Below, one piece after another: positions 1-8,180 of a stretch of DNA of 18,567 bases. The notes below the pieces were generated by a model. That model saw only the letters and a program-made list of their open reading frames with translations. It searched no databases and had not been told where the DNA came from. This DNA comes from Gloeopeniophorella convolvens (taxonomy: Eukaryota; Basidiomycota; Agaricomycetes; Russulales), in NCBI GenBank assembly GCA_022496205.1, contig WTXD01000198.1, positions 1-18,567 of the forward strand, read 5' to 3'. Both the position numbers and the translations under genes were made by a program. Position 1 is the stretch's first letter; each line of letters starts with the position of its first letter.

Positions 1-782
1 AGCTCACGCGGTACAACAAATCTGCAAAGGACACTACAATTAGTTTGAACCTGGTGATCCCGTTGAGATCACATTACTGTTTCAGACTACAGCTGACGCA
101 ATAGCGGCGGAAGAACGTGAAGTTGATCATCAACACCTCGCGGTTTGAATGGCAAGCCTGCGCTCCAGGGTCATTCGTGGCAAGTAATGCAGAGAGGACG
201 TGAGGTGGCGCTCACGGTGCAAATCCTGGGTCCAAACAGGAGGTGCGCCCACGCCGGCTCGGACAACCATTCCGGAGGGTCCGGCACAGACGCCACATCA
301 ACATTACGCCGCGCCGCCATCCAAACCGACGTGGACCTGCGCAACATCAGAACCCCGCGCAAGTCCTTGCTCGTGCGCGCGAGGCTCAAAAGATCCGCAG
401 GCTGCATTCCAGAGAATATCTAGCGGAGACAACGCGGGTGCGTCAGCAGAGCGTAGTGGTTGCAGGAACAGACAGACCTCAAAGAGGACGTCCAGAGGAA
501 GCGTGAGCATATTCTTCAGAATGCCGCGAAGCCTGCGTCTGGGGGCACCCTTTCTTGCTACCGGGGGCCGTGACGCTGAGATTCCCTTCGGAGCGGAGCC
601 CCGTTCACCTTACGACGCTTCGGCGGAAAATGTTTCACTTCAGGCAAGATCAGGATGCAGCACGGCCTGCAGAGCCAGAGAAACCGTACCCCCGCTGTCA
701 TCCTTCATCCTCCTCCAAACCCTCTGTCAAGGATTTTCTCCGTTTGGAAGGCCCCGGAGTGCGAACGCGTCGTGACAGGCAT
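1..782 (-). pseudogene. F-box protein gene, copy A (partial at left edge; N-terminal lesions)
   Basis: The inferred exons are 782-690, 637-478, 419-216, 157-78 and 21-1, running off the window. The introns are 638-689 (52 nt), 420-477 (58), 158-215 (58) and 22-77 (56). The start MPVTTRS at 782 is followed by a basic KRRK stretch, then the F-box: LTLPLDVLFE at the end of exon 2 and IFSGMQPADLLSLARTSKDL at the start of exon 3. After the F-box come SVWMAARRN, LSEPAWAHLLFG and a split Cys motif (C-x2-C ... YCVSC). Family knowledge: F-box proteins dock substrates to Skp1 in SCF ubiquitin ligases, and Agaricomycetes carry many with this layout. Exons 3-5 are open to the edge. The first exon is out of frame relative to copy B (about 2 nt missing near 736-750), has an in-frame TGA at 700-698, and another 1-nt shift near 610. 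Initiation at the in-frame ATG at 510 could still give a shorter protein. It is either a decaying gene or a 5'-shortened one. Confidence 0.7.
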
Positions 783-905
783 CCTGTACCTTCAGTGGAA
801 AAGTGACAGAATAAGGAGGTGGCCGAATTTCGCGACGACCAAGTTCAATGATACTTGGTACACAACGGTAAGAAATTGCATGTGCAGCGGGCTTTTGGAT
901 TTGAG
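511..905 (-). other. Duplicated 5' region of F-box copy A
   Basis: This block aligns with 5658 to about 6020 upstream of the copy B F-box. It contains the N-terminal exon, a candidate 5' intron with a GTACGG donor in both copies, and part of the promoter. Similarity fades near 905 and 6020, so the duplicated unit carried only some 100 nt of upstream DNA. The limits were judged by eye. Confidence 0.55.
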
Positions 906-933
906 TGAGTTGAGTTTGAGAGCCAAAATGTGT

Positions 934-960
934 CACGTGCTACATAATGCATAGCACGTG
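934..960. promoter_or_regulatory. Palindrome with two CACGTG boxes upstream of F-box copy A
   Basis: CACGTGCTA (934-942) and its exact complement TAGCACGTG (952-960) are separated by 9 nt. Each arm contains the E-box core CACGTG, which bHLH factors bind in fungi. It lies about 150 nt upstream of the copy A start at 782. A regulatory role is inferred from sequence and position only. Confidence 0.35.
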
Positions 961-1003
961 TCGTGCCTCCGGTGCGAGGATCTGATGCCAGTGCGCCCGC
1001 CGC

Positions 1004-1065
1004 TTTGAACGTTCTCGGGATCCAACGTTTGAACGTTGAACTCTCGGGATGTGAACTCACATCCC
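1004..1065. repeat. Imperfect direct repeat ending in a 20-bp palindrome
   Basis: TTTGAACGTT occurs at 1004-1013 and 1028-1037. CTCGGGAT follows at 1014-1021 and again at 1043-1050. The second copy runs into a palindrome, GGGATGTGA (1046-1054), 2 nt, TCACATCCC (1057-1065), whose 9-bp arms match perfectly. Function unknown. Confidence 0.6.
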
Positions 1066-1449
1066 CGGTGCCAGCAAGCAACCACCGGACGCCACTGTCA
1101 TGGTGCTGTCCCATGCCAGTATCCTTTGTTATGTATGGTTTCAACCACCGTCGGTAAGTACGTCCTCATCGTGCTTCTCTGTTATTTTAAGCTGAGTCTC
1201 CTCCCAACACTTTTCGACCGAGGGCGGCGTCATCTTCGCGTTCGGAAACTCGCCGTGCAGGCCACCTGCTCTCCAGTGTGCGGCACTATACCCTCGAACC
1301 GAGTCGCTGTCGTGCTCTTGCTCCCTCTATATCCTCCGTCTCTCCTCCACGTGTCTCAGTGCACGAGCAATCCGCAGGCAACGCGCTGCCTCTCGCACCA
1401 CGGAATTGCCGCGCTCGACAGAATACGGCCGGGTCAAGGCCTGCCATGT

Positions 1450-2250
1450 GCACACGACGCACGTTCTCAACCTTATCCCTGCGCAGCGGCCGCGTACCCG
1501 CACCACGCTCCGCCCGCGTCCCACCGCCCATCCCGTGCGCTGTGCGTATCACAACCCAAGGTCGCAAGCATTCGCACACCCTACTCGTGCCCTATCCCTC
1601 CCGGTCTTACACCTATGTCACGTCACCACGCCCGCACCTCACCCATACTCCATCCGCGCACGCGTGCCCACGTCCGCGACCACCTCCTTACGCACATAGG
1701 ATGCATGCCCGCCCGCACGCTGCGATCGCGTCGTCGCGCCTGCGCGCGCCGTTCTTGCCCTCCACCATGCTCTGCTCCCCTGCGCGCCTCCGCGCCTCCC
1801 GCGCCCGTGCCCATGCACCCGCCGACTCTGCGCACGCGCGATGCCCCACTGTTCAGTGCGCGCGGGCATGCAAGCACCCCGCCCCTCCCCGTGATACAAG
1901 GCCAGGGTCATGCCCAGTCCACTCCCGTGCCCTCTTGGGCGCTGCGCCCCACCACGTCACCGCGCATGCCCGCTGTCCCGGCGACCCGTGCTCTGACGAG
2001 CACGGCCACGCTGGGGGTTGCGGCCCCACCGAGCAGCGGCGATTCGCGTCAGTGCACATCACTGCTGCGTCACCGCCGCCCCCATCGCTCTCCATCGCTG
2101 GTCTCTTGGGGCCTCCGCTGTGTCTCGCTCCCGTTTCGGCGTGCCGCGGCGCCGGCGATGTCATCCATATCCGCCACCGTCTCGCCGCTGCCGCTCTCCT
2201 GCAGCCCACCCCTTCTTGCGCTAGTGCCGTACGACATGTGCTCCTGCGGA
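1450..2250. other. C-rich, strand-asymmetric block without a convincing gene
   Basis: The plus strand is dominated by C with many CGC, CAC and CCC runs. This produces long open frames on both strands, including 1036-2253 and 1278-2321 on the plus strand. Their translations are Arg/Pro/His/Ser-rich with no domain-like pattern, and open frames overlap in several registers, as expected from composition alone. A perfect hairpin (CCGTGCTC, 4 nt, GAGCACGG) lies near 1987-2006. No splice-supported gene was found. Confidence 0.5.
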
Positions 2251-2890
2251 TGAGTCCTCCAGGCTCTGATGCGTCGCCAGGCCGGCTCGCCCATGCGCTC
2301 CTTTGGATTAAATCCATCTAGATATCTTGCCCACGTCTTGCACGTCCACGTGAGCTCTCCCCTTGCGTTTGCAACACCGTTGTACCTATACTTGTTATAA
2401 AATGTCATGATTGGGCAAGCCTGGGCAAAGAGTGTTACAAGACGGTGATAAAGGTGGAAACAGGGTGGAAGACTTGGGTAAGCCAAAGGCCGTAAGATGG
2501 CTGTAAATCAACCTAGGCTTCCAGACACCCGCTGGCACAGGGCTCTCCATTGTTCCAGCAATATCTGGTTCTGGCCATGATGAAGTGCCACCGCCACTTC
2601 CTATGAGTAGTGCCGTCGTCTAGCATCGAACGAGTATATATCGAGTGACTAACAGATATCGGAAAAATTAGAGCACGGACAAATGCGAGCGTCCCGCGAG
2701 AGAAGAGCGCAAGTTACTACCTTGAAGCCATGTCGATAAGCCCCAAACAAGCCAGAGGCCCTACACCGCTCGACGTCCCCTGATCTATTGTGAAGGTCCT
2801 GGCGACTGGCATCAATCCGGCATCCGATTGGAGCCCGAACCGAGGCCCGACTTTCAGACCTCGCGGACATCTAACTGAGGCGGAGGGAGT
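2251..2890. other. Region downstream of F-box copy B; no gene seen
   Basis: The region becomes ordinary in composition and more AT-rich from about 2380. A minus-strand open frame at 2649-2870 directly follows the copy B exon and could be a remnant of its C-terminus in another frame, but it shows no recognisable motif. Confidence 0.35.
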
Positions 2891-3732
2891 TTAGCAGTGT
2901 CTGAACGGTGTGGTCGGGGGTGTCGGGGTTTCTCTCCCGGCTAGCGCGGCCTCTCTGACGGCGTTTATGTAAGCGAACCCTGCAACGAAAGTGAGTCAGC
3001 GGATGAAGCCTCCAATGGCAAGAACAAGCAGGCCCACATCCGTCCATTCCCTGCCGGAGCTGTATCTTAGCCTCGACTCCAGCCAGGACTTTGTCTTTGA
3101 TACGATCCCATTCTGCGATAGAAGTTCAGGGGATGGTGTCCGATCCAATGACAAGGACAGGTGGGCGCACCTTTGTCAGTGAGCTCTTTCATGGAGCGTG
3201 CACCAGGGAGGTTATCTATGGTGATTTTCTCGATGTTGGATAGAGTATATCCTGCGGCGAAGATGCGGGCCTTCATACTGCAAACCGAGGTCAAGTCAAC
3301 GATGCAAGAGGTGTGTTGGTTGCAGAAAGCACTTACGCCTCAAACCTGTCACCACGCTTTGCTTGCACCTTCTGTCATTAATAGTGGGCCACATCGTACT
3401 CCCAACGTTTGCACTCCTTGGCTTTCTGGAACGAAAGGCGCATACATCAGATAACAGAACATCAAGAAAGAAATGAAACTCAACCTGTGTCATGGATGCC
3501 ATTAAAGCAAGCCTCTCCGAACGGAAGGTTTCAATTGCCTCCTGTGCACCTGATTTGCCCGACGCGACATCCTCCTCAAGCGTTGACAGCTTCTGGCTGA
3601 CCTCGTCAGGGTCTGTTTGCCGCCATCCTAGCGGTTGTTTGTTGCGATACGGATCACGCATTTATATCGGTATAAGTTCCAAGATCGACTCCTCCAGCCC
3701 CTGTGGGAAGCTCTCGAGCTCAAGTGGTCCGA

Positions 3733-3759
3733 TACTATGCCTACCCGGGAAGTGGACAC
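3733..3759 (+). repeat. Left terminal inverted repeat of element 2
   Basis: These 27 nt are the exact reverse complement of 4409-4435. The sequence GGAAGTGG recurs just inside (3764-3771), giving a repeated subterminal motif. Confidence 0.9.
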
Positions 3760-4390
3760 CACCAGGAAGTGGTTATTTTGCAAAGATCGACTCCGCACGC
3801 AGCAATGGCTGCATAGAATTCGTCGATATTTTCTATACAATAAATTCATAGATCTGTTCTACATGCTTGCAAAGTTTGAAGCCGATTGAGCTGCTGGATG
3901 ATGCTAGAGAAATCGGTACTTCTGGGACACTGATGTGGACAGCTGCCAATCCTCCAAGAACAAGGGAAGAAATAGCTTATACACCATGGAACTTGGTATT
4001 CACAGCACACTTATACGTATCTACTGTATCCCCAAGTTTTGTATCATTCACATGGGTAGAACACCATCTGCGAGAGCTTTCCTTCTGGAGGGGCTCTAAG
4101 CGTGACAAAGGAGATTAAAGCTCCGCCGCCGGAGCGCGTGAACGACGTGTTGCGCGAATGTGCATCAGTGGGTTCTGGTCCATGATAAGATCGGATCTAT
4201 GATCCCGGCAAGCGTGACAGTCCGTGACAAGCGCGCACTCCTCGCGGGCACTTTTCTCTCGACTTCGGCTTTGCTCTGGCACGCTCAGATCTCAACGAAT
4301 AGATCTAGAACTTACTGGGTACATAGAGAATATATCAAGGAGTACATATGCAAAGTTTCAAGGGATTTGATTGAGGAAAACCCCAAGATC

Positions 4391-4435
4391 ACCAGGAAGT
4401 GAACATTTGTGTCCACTTCCCGGGTAGGCATAGTA
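4391..4435 (-). repeat. Right end of element 2: subterminal repeat, hairpin and TIR
   Basis: ACCAGGAAGTG (4391-4401) repeats the motif at 3761-3771 in the same orientation. GAAGTGAACA and TGTCCACTTC then form an imperfect hairpin overlapping the TIR (4409-4435). Such doubled end motifs could be transposase-binding sites; this is inference. Confidence 0.7.
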
Positions 4436-4884
4436 AACCTGAAAACGACGCCTAATTAATTCGATCCAGTGACCCCGCTGTTATTGATTACCGTTTCAGA
4501 CGACATCTAACGCAACAGCGGTGGAAGAACACGAAGTCGATATTCAACACGTAACGCGTTGAGTAACAGACCTGCACGCCAGGATCATTCATGGTAGAAG
4601 ATGCGGAGAGGATGCGAGATGCTGCTCGCGGTGCAAGTCTTGGGTCCGAACAGGAGGTGCGCCCACGCCGGCTCGGACAACCATTCCGGAAGGTCCGGCA
4701 CAGATGCCGCACTAAAATTACGACGCGCAGCCATCCAAACCGACATAGACTTGCGCGACATCAGAACCTGGCGCAAGTCCTTGCTTGTGCACGCAAGGCT
4801 CAAAAGATCAGCTGGCCGCATTTCCAATAATATCTGGAACGATGCGGGGGCGTCAACAGAGCACAGTAGCTCAGGTTGCACACT

Positions 4885-4937
4885 TACTATCGTGTAACTA
4901 GAGATGGACCAAAAACGTCACTTCGGTCCATCTCCCG
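4885..4937 (+). repeat. Left end of element 1: TIR plus subterminal inverted motif
   Basis: The 25-nt TIR (4885-4909) contains GAGATGGACC (4901-4910). Its exact complement GGTCCATCTC follows at 4925-4934, so the end can fold into a 10-bp hairpin with a 14-nt loop. Confidence 0.85.
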
Positions 4938-5576
4938 AGACTCCATCCCATTTCACCAGATCTTGGCCTCAAAACTTCTACACCATGTTCCCAAGGATAT
5001 GCACAACATTCTCTCAGTGTTTTAATTTTTTTAATAAAGATCTAAGTGTGCCAGAGTAAAGCCAAAAGCAATGTCAAATGCCCCGCAAGAGCTGCGGATG
5101 GGTCACGGAGTGTCACACGTGCCGGAGAGCCGACTGCCAATTTGGGCGTTCCGCCTGGCGCCTTGGGAAACGAGCGCCCAGTCCATCACCCAACATTCCC
5201 GAGTCCATCAACGCAATCTCGGCCATTCCGTCGGAGCCTGAACTCGGACGTCACGTCGGAACCCCTCCAGGACCGAATCTCTCGATTGTGATGTTCCTCG
5301 CACCCTCTTGCCATAGAAAGTGGATAGACTTATGTGTTGTCAATAGAGTGCCATGTTGTCCAAGTATCATAGCATTTGGATTGGTTTCAAGATGGTCCCT
5401 GAGCGATTAGTGCCCAAAAAGGCATACTGCCCAAAGACCGATTTATCCTGCCTCAAAAGCTCACTCAATGGACACCAGTTTTCGCAGGGGCACAGTAGAT
5501 ATGTATAAGATCACTGTGTTAAATTGTTGTGTTAATGCACGCAGTCGTTGTTGCACACAAATGAGATCTTCAAAAC

Positions 5577-5619
5577 GGTCCATCTCCCGTTACAGTCCAT
5601 CTCTAGTTACACGATAGTA
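5577..5619 (-). repeat. Right end of element 1: subterminal repeat plus TIR
   Basis: GGTCCATCTCCCG at 5577-5589 is identical to 4925-4937. GTCCATCTC recurs at the start of the TIR (5595-5603). The motif therefore occurs twice at each end. Confidence 0.85.
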
Positions 5620-5657
5620 CTGACCTCGAAGAGGACCTCCAGGGGCAGCGTAAGCAT

Positions 5658-6020
5658 ATTCTTCAGGCTCCCGCGAATCTTGCGTCTGGGGGCCCGGGCA
5701 CTGAGGCTGAGACAATCTTCGGAGGCGCAGCCCCGTTCACCTTTCGACGCTTCCTAGCAGAGGCTATCGCTGCAGGCAGAGTCAGGATGTAACACCACAC
5801 GCAGAGCCAGCGAAAACCGTACTTCCGCCGTTGTGCCCCTCGTTTTCCTCCAGAGTCTCCGTTGGCAGAGACTTTCTCCGCTTTGGAAGGTGTCCGGACT
5901 GCGAGCGCGTCGTGATGGGTATTCTGGATCTCTTGGTGGGCAATTTGCAGAAACAAGAGAGGTGGTTGAAGATGGTAGGCCAGGTTCAATTTCGGTACGT
6001 AACAACGGCCCCTTGGATTG
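5658..6020 (-). other. Duplicated 5' region of F-box copy B
   Basis: Homologous to 511-905. It contains the first exon (5922-5823), a 53-nt intron (5770-5822) with a CCTGAC branch-like site and a CTGCAG acceptor, and the basic linker before the F-box. The start codon is altered to ATA. Similarity to copy A ends around 6020. Confidence 0.55.
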
Positions 6021-6603
6021 GCCTCCTCGGCGCCGTTGCCAGCGCTGCAGCTAAGCGCCTCCAGGACAGCTCGTCGCTTGACGGGCACAGCCTCCTGTCG
6101 AGGAGGTCGAGAACCGTACAGAGGAAGCCGGGGCGAGGACCCGTGGCCGGCCAAGGCGGATAGCGTGTTCTGCTAAGTGAGGATGGCATGTTCGAAGATT
6201 GGGAAGATGAAGCAAAGATGAAGTACTTCAATACATATGTTGTTTTGCGTCGATACAAAGCTGAGCTCTCGCCTGAGCTCTCGCGGTCATGCAACTTGCG
6301 TCTCCGTCAAGCCGGAACCAGCTGGTCGGAAAGCCGCGGAAACTGACGGGCAACCACGCGTGAAGCCACCGTCTGCATGGTGTGCCAACCCACACCCCGA
6401 GAACTTTCACGAATACCGTAAATTAAAAAGAACGAGTGTCTCACCGCCGCCATAAGGGCAGCCGCGCAATGATGATGTGTAAGTAAGTACATGTGCCATG
6501 ATACGATAGACCGACTCTCGTGCTCTCCTGCTGTTGCATGCATGCTGGTATTGTACATGTACCCTGCGAACGACACCCCGACCCAGAAGCAACGCCGCCC
6601 CGC
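6021..6603. other. Intergenic region, no gene seen
   Basis: Lies between the 5' end of F-box copy B and the 3' end of the 6604-7646 gene. Short open frames here have no recognisable motif. It presumably holds the 3' UTR of one gene and the promoter remnant of the other. Confidence 0.4.
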
Positions 6604-7646
6604 TCAGCGGCGCGCGACGCGCTTACGCTCTCGCCCATCCTCTTCGACGTCCATCGCATCCTGGCCGGGGTGCGCGCCGCGCGTCGACCGCGTGCGCCGC
6701 CTGCTCGACCCGGCCGCAGCAACCCCGCTCGCGCCAGCAGGGGCAGCCGCGGGGTCATCTGCAAGGACCATCATGGCGTGTCGGCGTTTCGCGCCCGCAG
6801 ACATGGCGAGGGGGATGGAGAGCGCTTCTGCGGACGCGGATGAGGCGGAGAGCGCAGGGAATGCGGTGAAGGTGAAAGGCGACTCGGGGGACGTGGGAAG
6901 TGGGTGGATGGTGGCCGGAGGCGTCGTGACGGCAGGGGCCGTCGAAGTCTCCTTCACTTGTGATGATGACGCAGATGCACGAGGCTTGATGGTGCGCGAG
7001 GGCGGCGCGGCTGCGGGCAGCGGGCGCGCGGCAGGGATGGGAGGTGAGGATGGTGTTGACGATGGGTGGGGCGCGATTGACTGCGATAGTTTCGAGGGCG
7101 CGAGGGGCACCTGGGGAAGACCGCGAGGTCAGAAAACAAAGACAGTGTGTGATGTGAAAGGGCTCGCTTGTTCTCTGGGCGGTTGCTGGGGTATGGCAGG
7201 CGCGCTATTCGCCCGCGCGATGCTGACGCCGGCCTTGAGCTTGCCCGCCTGGCCCTCCTTCTTCGTGGCATTCTCCTCGTCCTCTTCAAGTTCCTCCTCC
7301 TCACGCGCGCGAACCGCTTCGAGGCGCGCCTCGACCCAGTCCATGACTCGCCCTATGGTAGGGGGTGTCTCCGAATCAGACACGACCTGCTGGATCATCT
7401 GAAGTAGGTCGGCGCATGCTGCAGCGTAACCAGAGTTGTATGAGCGCTTTGATGTCGTGCGCGAAGAGCGATAGAGGTTGGTTATACTGAGCGCGGCCGC
7501 TGCGACAGAGACGTCAATCTCCGCGCGACGGGTGATGAAAAACCAAGGTCGATACCTCTGAAGTTGTTGAGCAGCTCCTTCTCTGCGTTGGCGAGGTTTG
7601 AGTTGGGAAGAGAGCCTGCGAGTGCGTTGAGATTGAGGGACTCCAT
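6604..7646 (-). CDS. Conserved fungal protein, possibly DUF4588/HAPSTR1-like, three exons
   Basis: The start is ATG at 7646 in a good context (CCCATGG), opening with MESLNLNALAG. Exon 1 is 7646-7556, intron 1 is 7500-7555 (56 nt), and exon 2 is 7499-7144. Intron 2 is best taken as 7081-7143 (63 nt), because the nearer acceptor would leave only 33 nt. Both acceptors keep the frame. Exon 3 is 7080-6604. The product is about 307 aa. The core around residues 23-60 reads KELLNNFRAAALSITNLYRS then KRSYNSGYAAACADLLQMIQ. It is followed by GRVMDWVEARLEA, an acidic run, a long Pro/Ser/Ala-rich disordered stretch, and a basic tail (AMDVEEDGRERKRVARR). The core resembles, from memory, DUF4588 proteins such as human HAPSTR1, a nuclear stress regulator; this needs a profile search. 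Intact, with no neighbours suggesting an operon or cluster. Confidence 0.75.
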
Positions 7647-8180
7647 GGGATGTCTTGGGGCAGTCGTCGTCGTTCAACAAAACCGTGACTGGCTTGCAAA
7701 CTCGCTGCCCTTCCAGCCCAGTATGACTAAGCATCACCGCATCCCGGTCCGGAATCCCAGCGCCCGGTCAATTCAATTCACCTCTTCCATCACGAAACCC
7801 CGCAAAACCTTATCTGTACTTTTGAGTCCCTATAAGGGTCAAAAGGACCAAAAGGGCTGCGAGGGGTCGGTCGGTCTACAAGCGTTGATATGAGTTTACT
7901 ACTTTTTAAAATCCCATATATTTTGACATAACTCTTGTGGGCCACACGAATCAAGATGTCCCTTGCCAATATGGCCTGACATTGTCAGGCTCGCAGAAGT
8001 ATTGTAAAGTGTTCATATGCTCATGTATTCCCTTGCCAGTTTCAGACACTACAAAAGGCTCTACATGCCACTGGTAACTACGGGCAGCTCCATCGTAACA
8101 GGCTTCACCCATGTGCTACAATGGTGCCACGCGCATGTGGCCGGGCATGCAGCATATATACTGTTTGTGTGGGCCCGGCG
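7647..8180. other. Upstream region of the 6604-7646 gene, no gene seen
   Basis: Mixed-composition intergenic DNA with the palindrome at 7974-7990. No supported coding exon was found. Confidence 0.35.
7974..7990. repeat. 17-bp palindrome
   Basis: GCCTGACA, one T, TGTCAGGC: perfect 8-bp arms. It lies upstream of the 6604-7646 gene, 330 nt from its start. Function unknown. Confidence 0.4.

Larger units (their letters stand above)
3733..4435. mobile_element. TIR element 2, non-autonomous, TA target site (703 bp with TA)
   Basis: The ends are perfect 27-nt inverted repeats beginning TACTATGCCTACCCGGGAAG, at 3733-3759 and 4409-4435. If the outer TA is the target duplication, the element proper is 3735-4433. 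TA duplication is typical of Tc1/mariner elements. It lies in an exon of F-box copy B, 3 nt after the acceptor of intron 4439-4491. Excision with one TA restores the frame L-K-R-F-I-G-P, which aligns with L-K-Q-F-V-V-P in copy A. The interior is AT-richer than the surroundings and has only short unrelated open frames; no DDE/D transposase was seen. It is a MITE-like, non-autonomous copy. Confidence 0.85.
4885..5619. mobile_element. TIR element 1, non-autonomous, TA target site (735 bp with TA)
   Basis: The ends are perfect 25-nt inverted repeats beginning TACTATCGTGTAACTAGAGA, at 4885-4909 and 5595-5619. With a TA target duplication the element proper is 4887-5617 (731 nt). It lies in the first F-box intron of copy B, 5 nt after the GT donor. 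That intron (4834-5624) is 791 nt. Subtracting 731 plus one TA leaves 58 nt, exactly the length of the same intron in copy A (420-477). The interior is AT-richer than the flanks. The longest internal frame (5078-5410) shows no transposase motif. Confidence 0.88.
2891..5922 (-). pseudogene. F-box protein gene, copy B, broken by two TIR elements and stops
   Basis: The inferred exons are 5922-5823, 5769-5625, 4833-4630, 4571-4492, 4438-4434 joined to 3732-3485, 3425-3337, 3277-3171, 3112-3038 and 2979-2891. Exon phases agree at the junctions, and exons 204 and 80 nt long equal those of copy A. Domains are a basic N-terminus (KRRKS, KRRKVNG), the F-box (LTLPLEVLFE, then MRPADLLSLACTSK), a CTVC...CCVRC motif, then SQKLSTLEEDVASGKSG, ARIFAAGYT and KELTDKEWDRIKDK, as in the C-terminal half of this family. 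Lesions: the start codon reads ATA where copy A has ATG (5922-5920). There is a 1-nt shift in the C-run near 5694. The intron 4572-4629 has a GC donor. In-frame stops are at 3664-3662, 3380-3378 and 3377-3375. Element 1 sits in an intron and element 2 in an exon. The last exon (phase 1, stop at 2893-2891) is the least certain. Confidence 0.8.

Noticed and set aside
1036..2321. Long plus-strand open frames (405 and 347 aa)
   Set aside because: The frames overlap in different registers, are Arg/Pro/His-rich, lack any domain pattern and lie in a C-rich block where stops are rare by composition.
3635..3889. Plus-strand frame reading across the left end of element 2
   Set aside because: It crosses the element boundary at 3733 and is antisense to the F-box exon, so it is a chance frame.
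5078..5410. 110-aa frame inside element 1 as a transposase
   Set aside because: Too short, with no DDE/D or helix-turn-helix pattern visible. The element was called non-autonomous.
6491..7402. 303-aa plus-strand open frame
   Set aside because: Antisense shadow of the 6604-7646 gene, whose minus-strand exons have a good start, splice sites and conserved-looking motifs.
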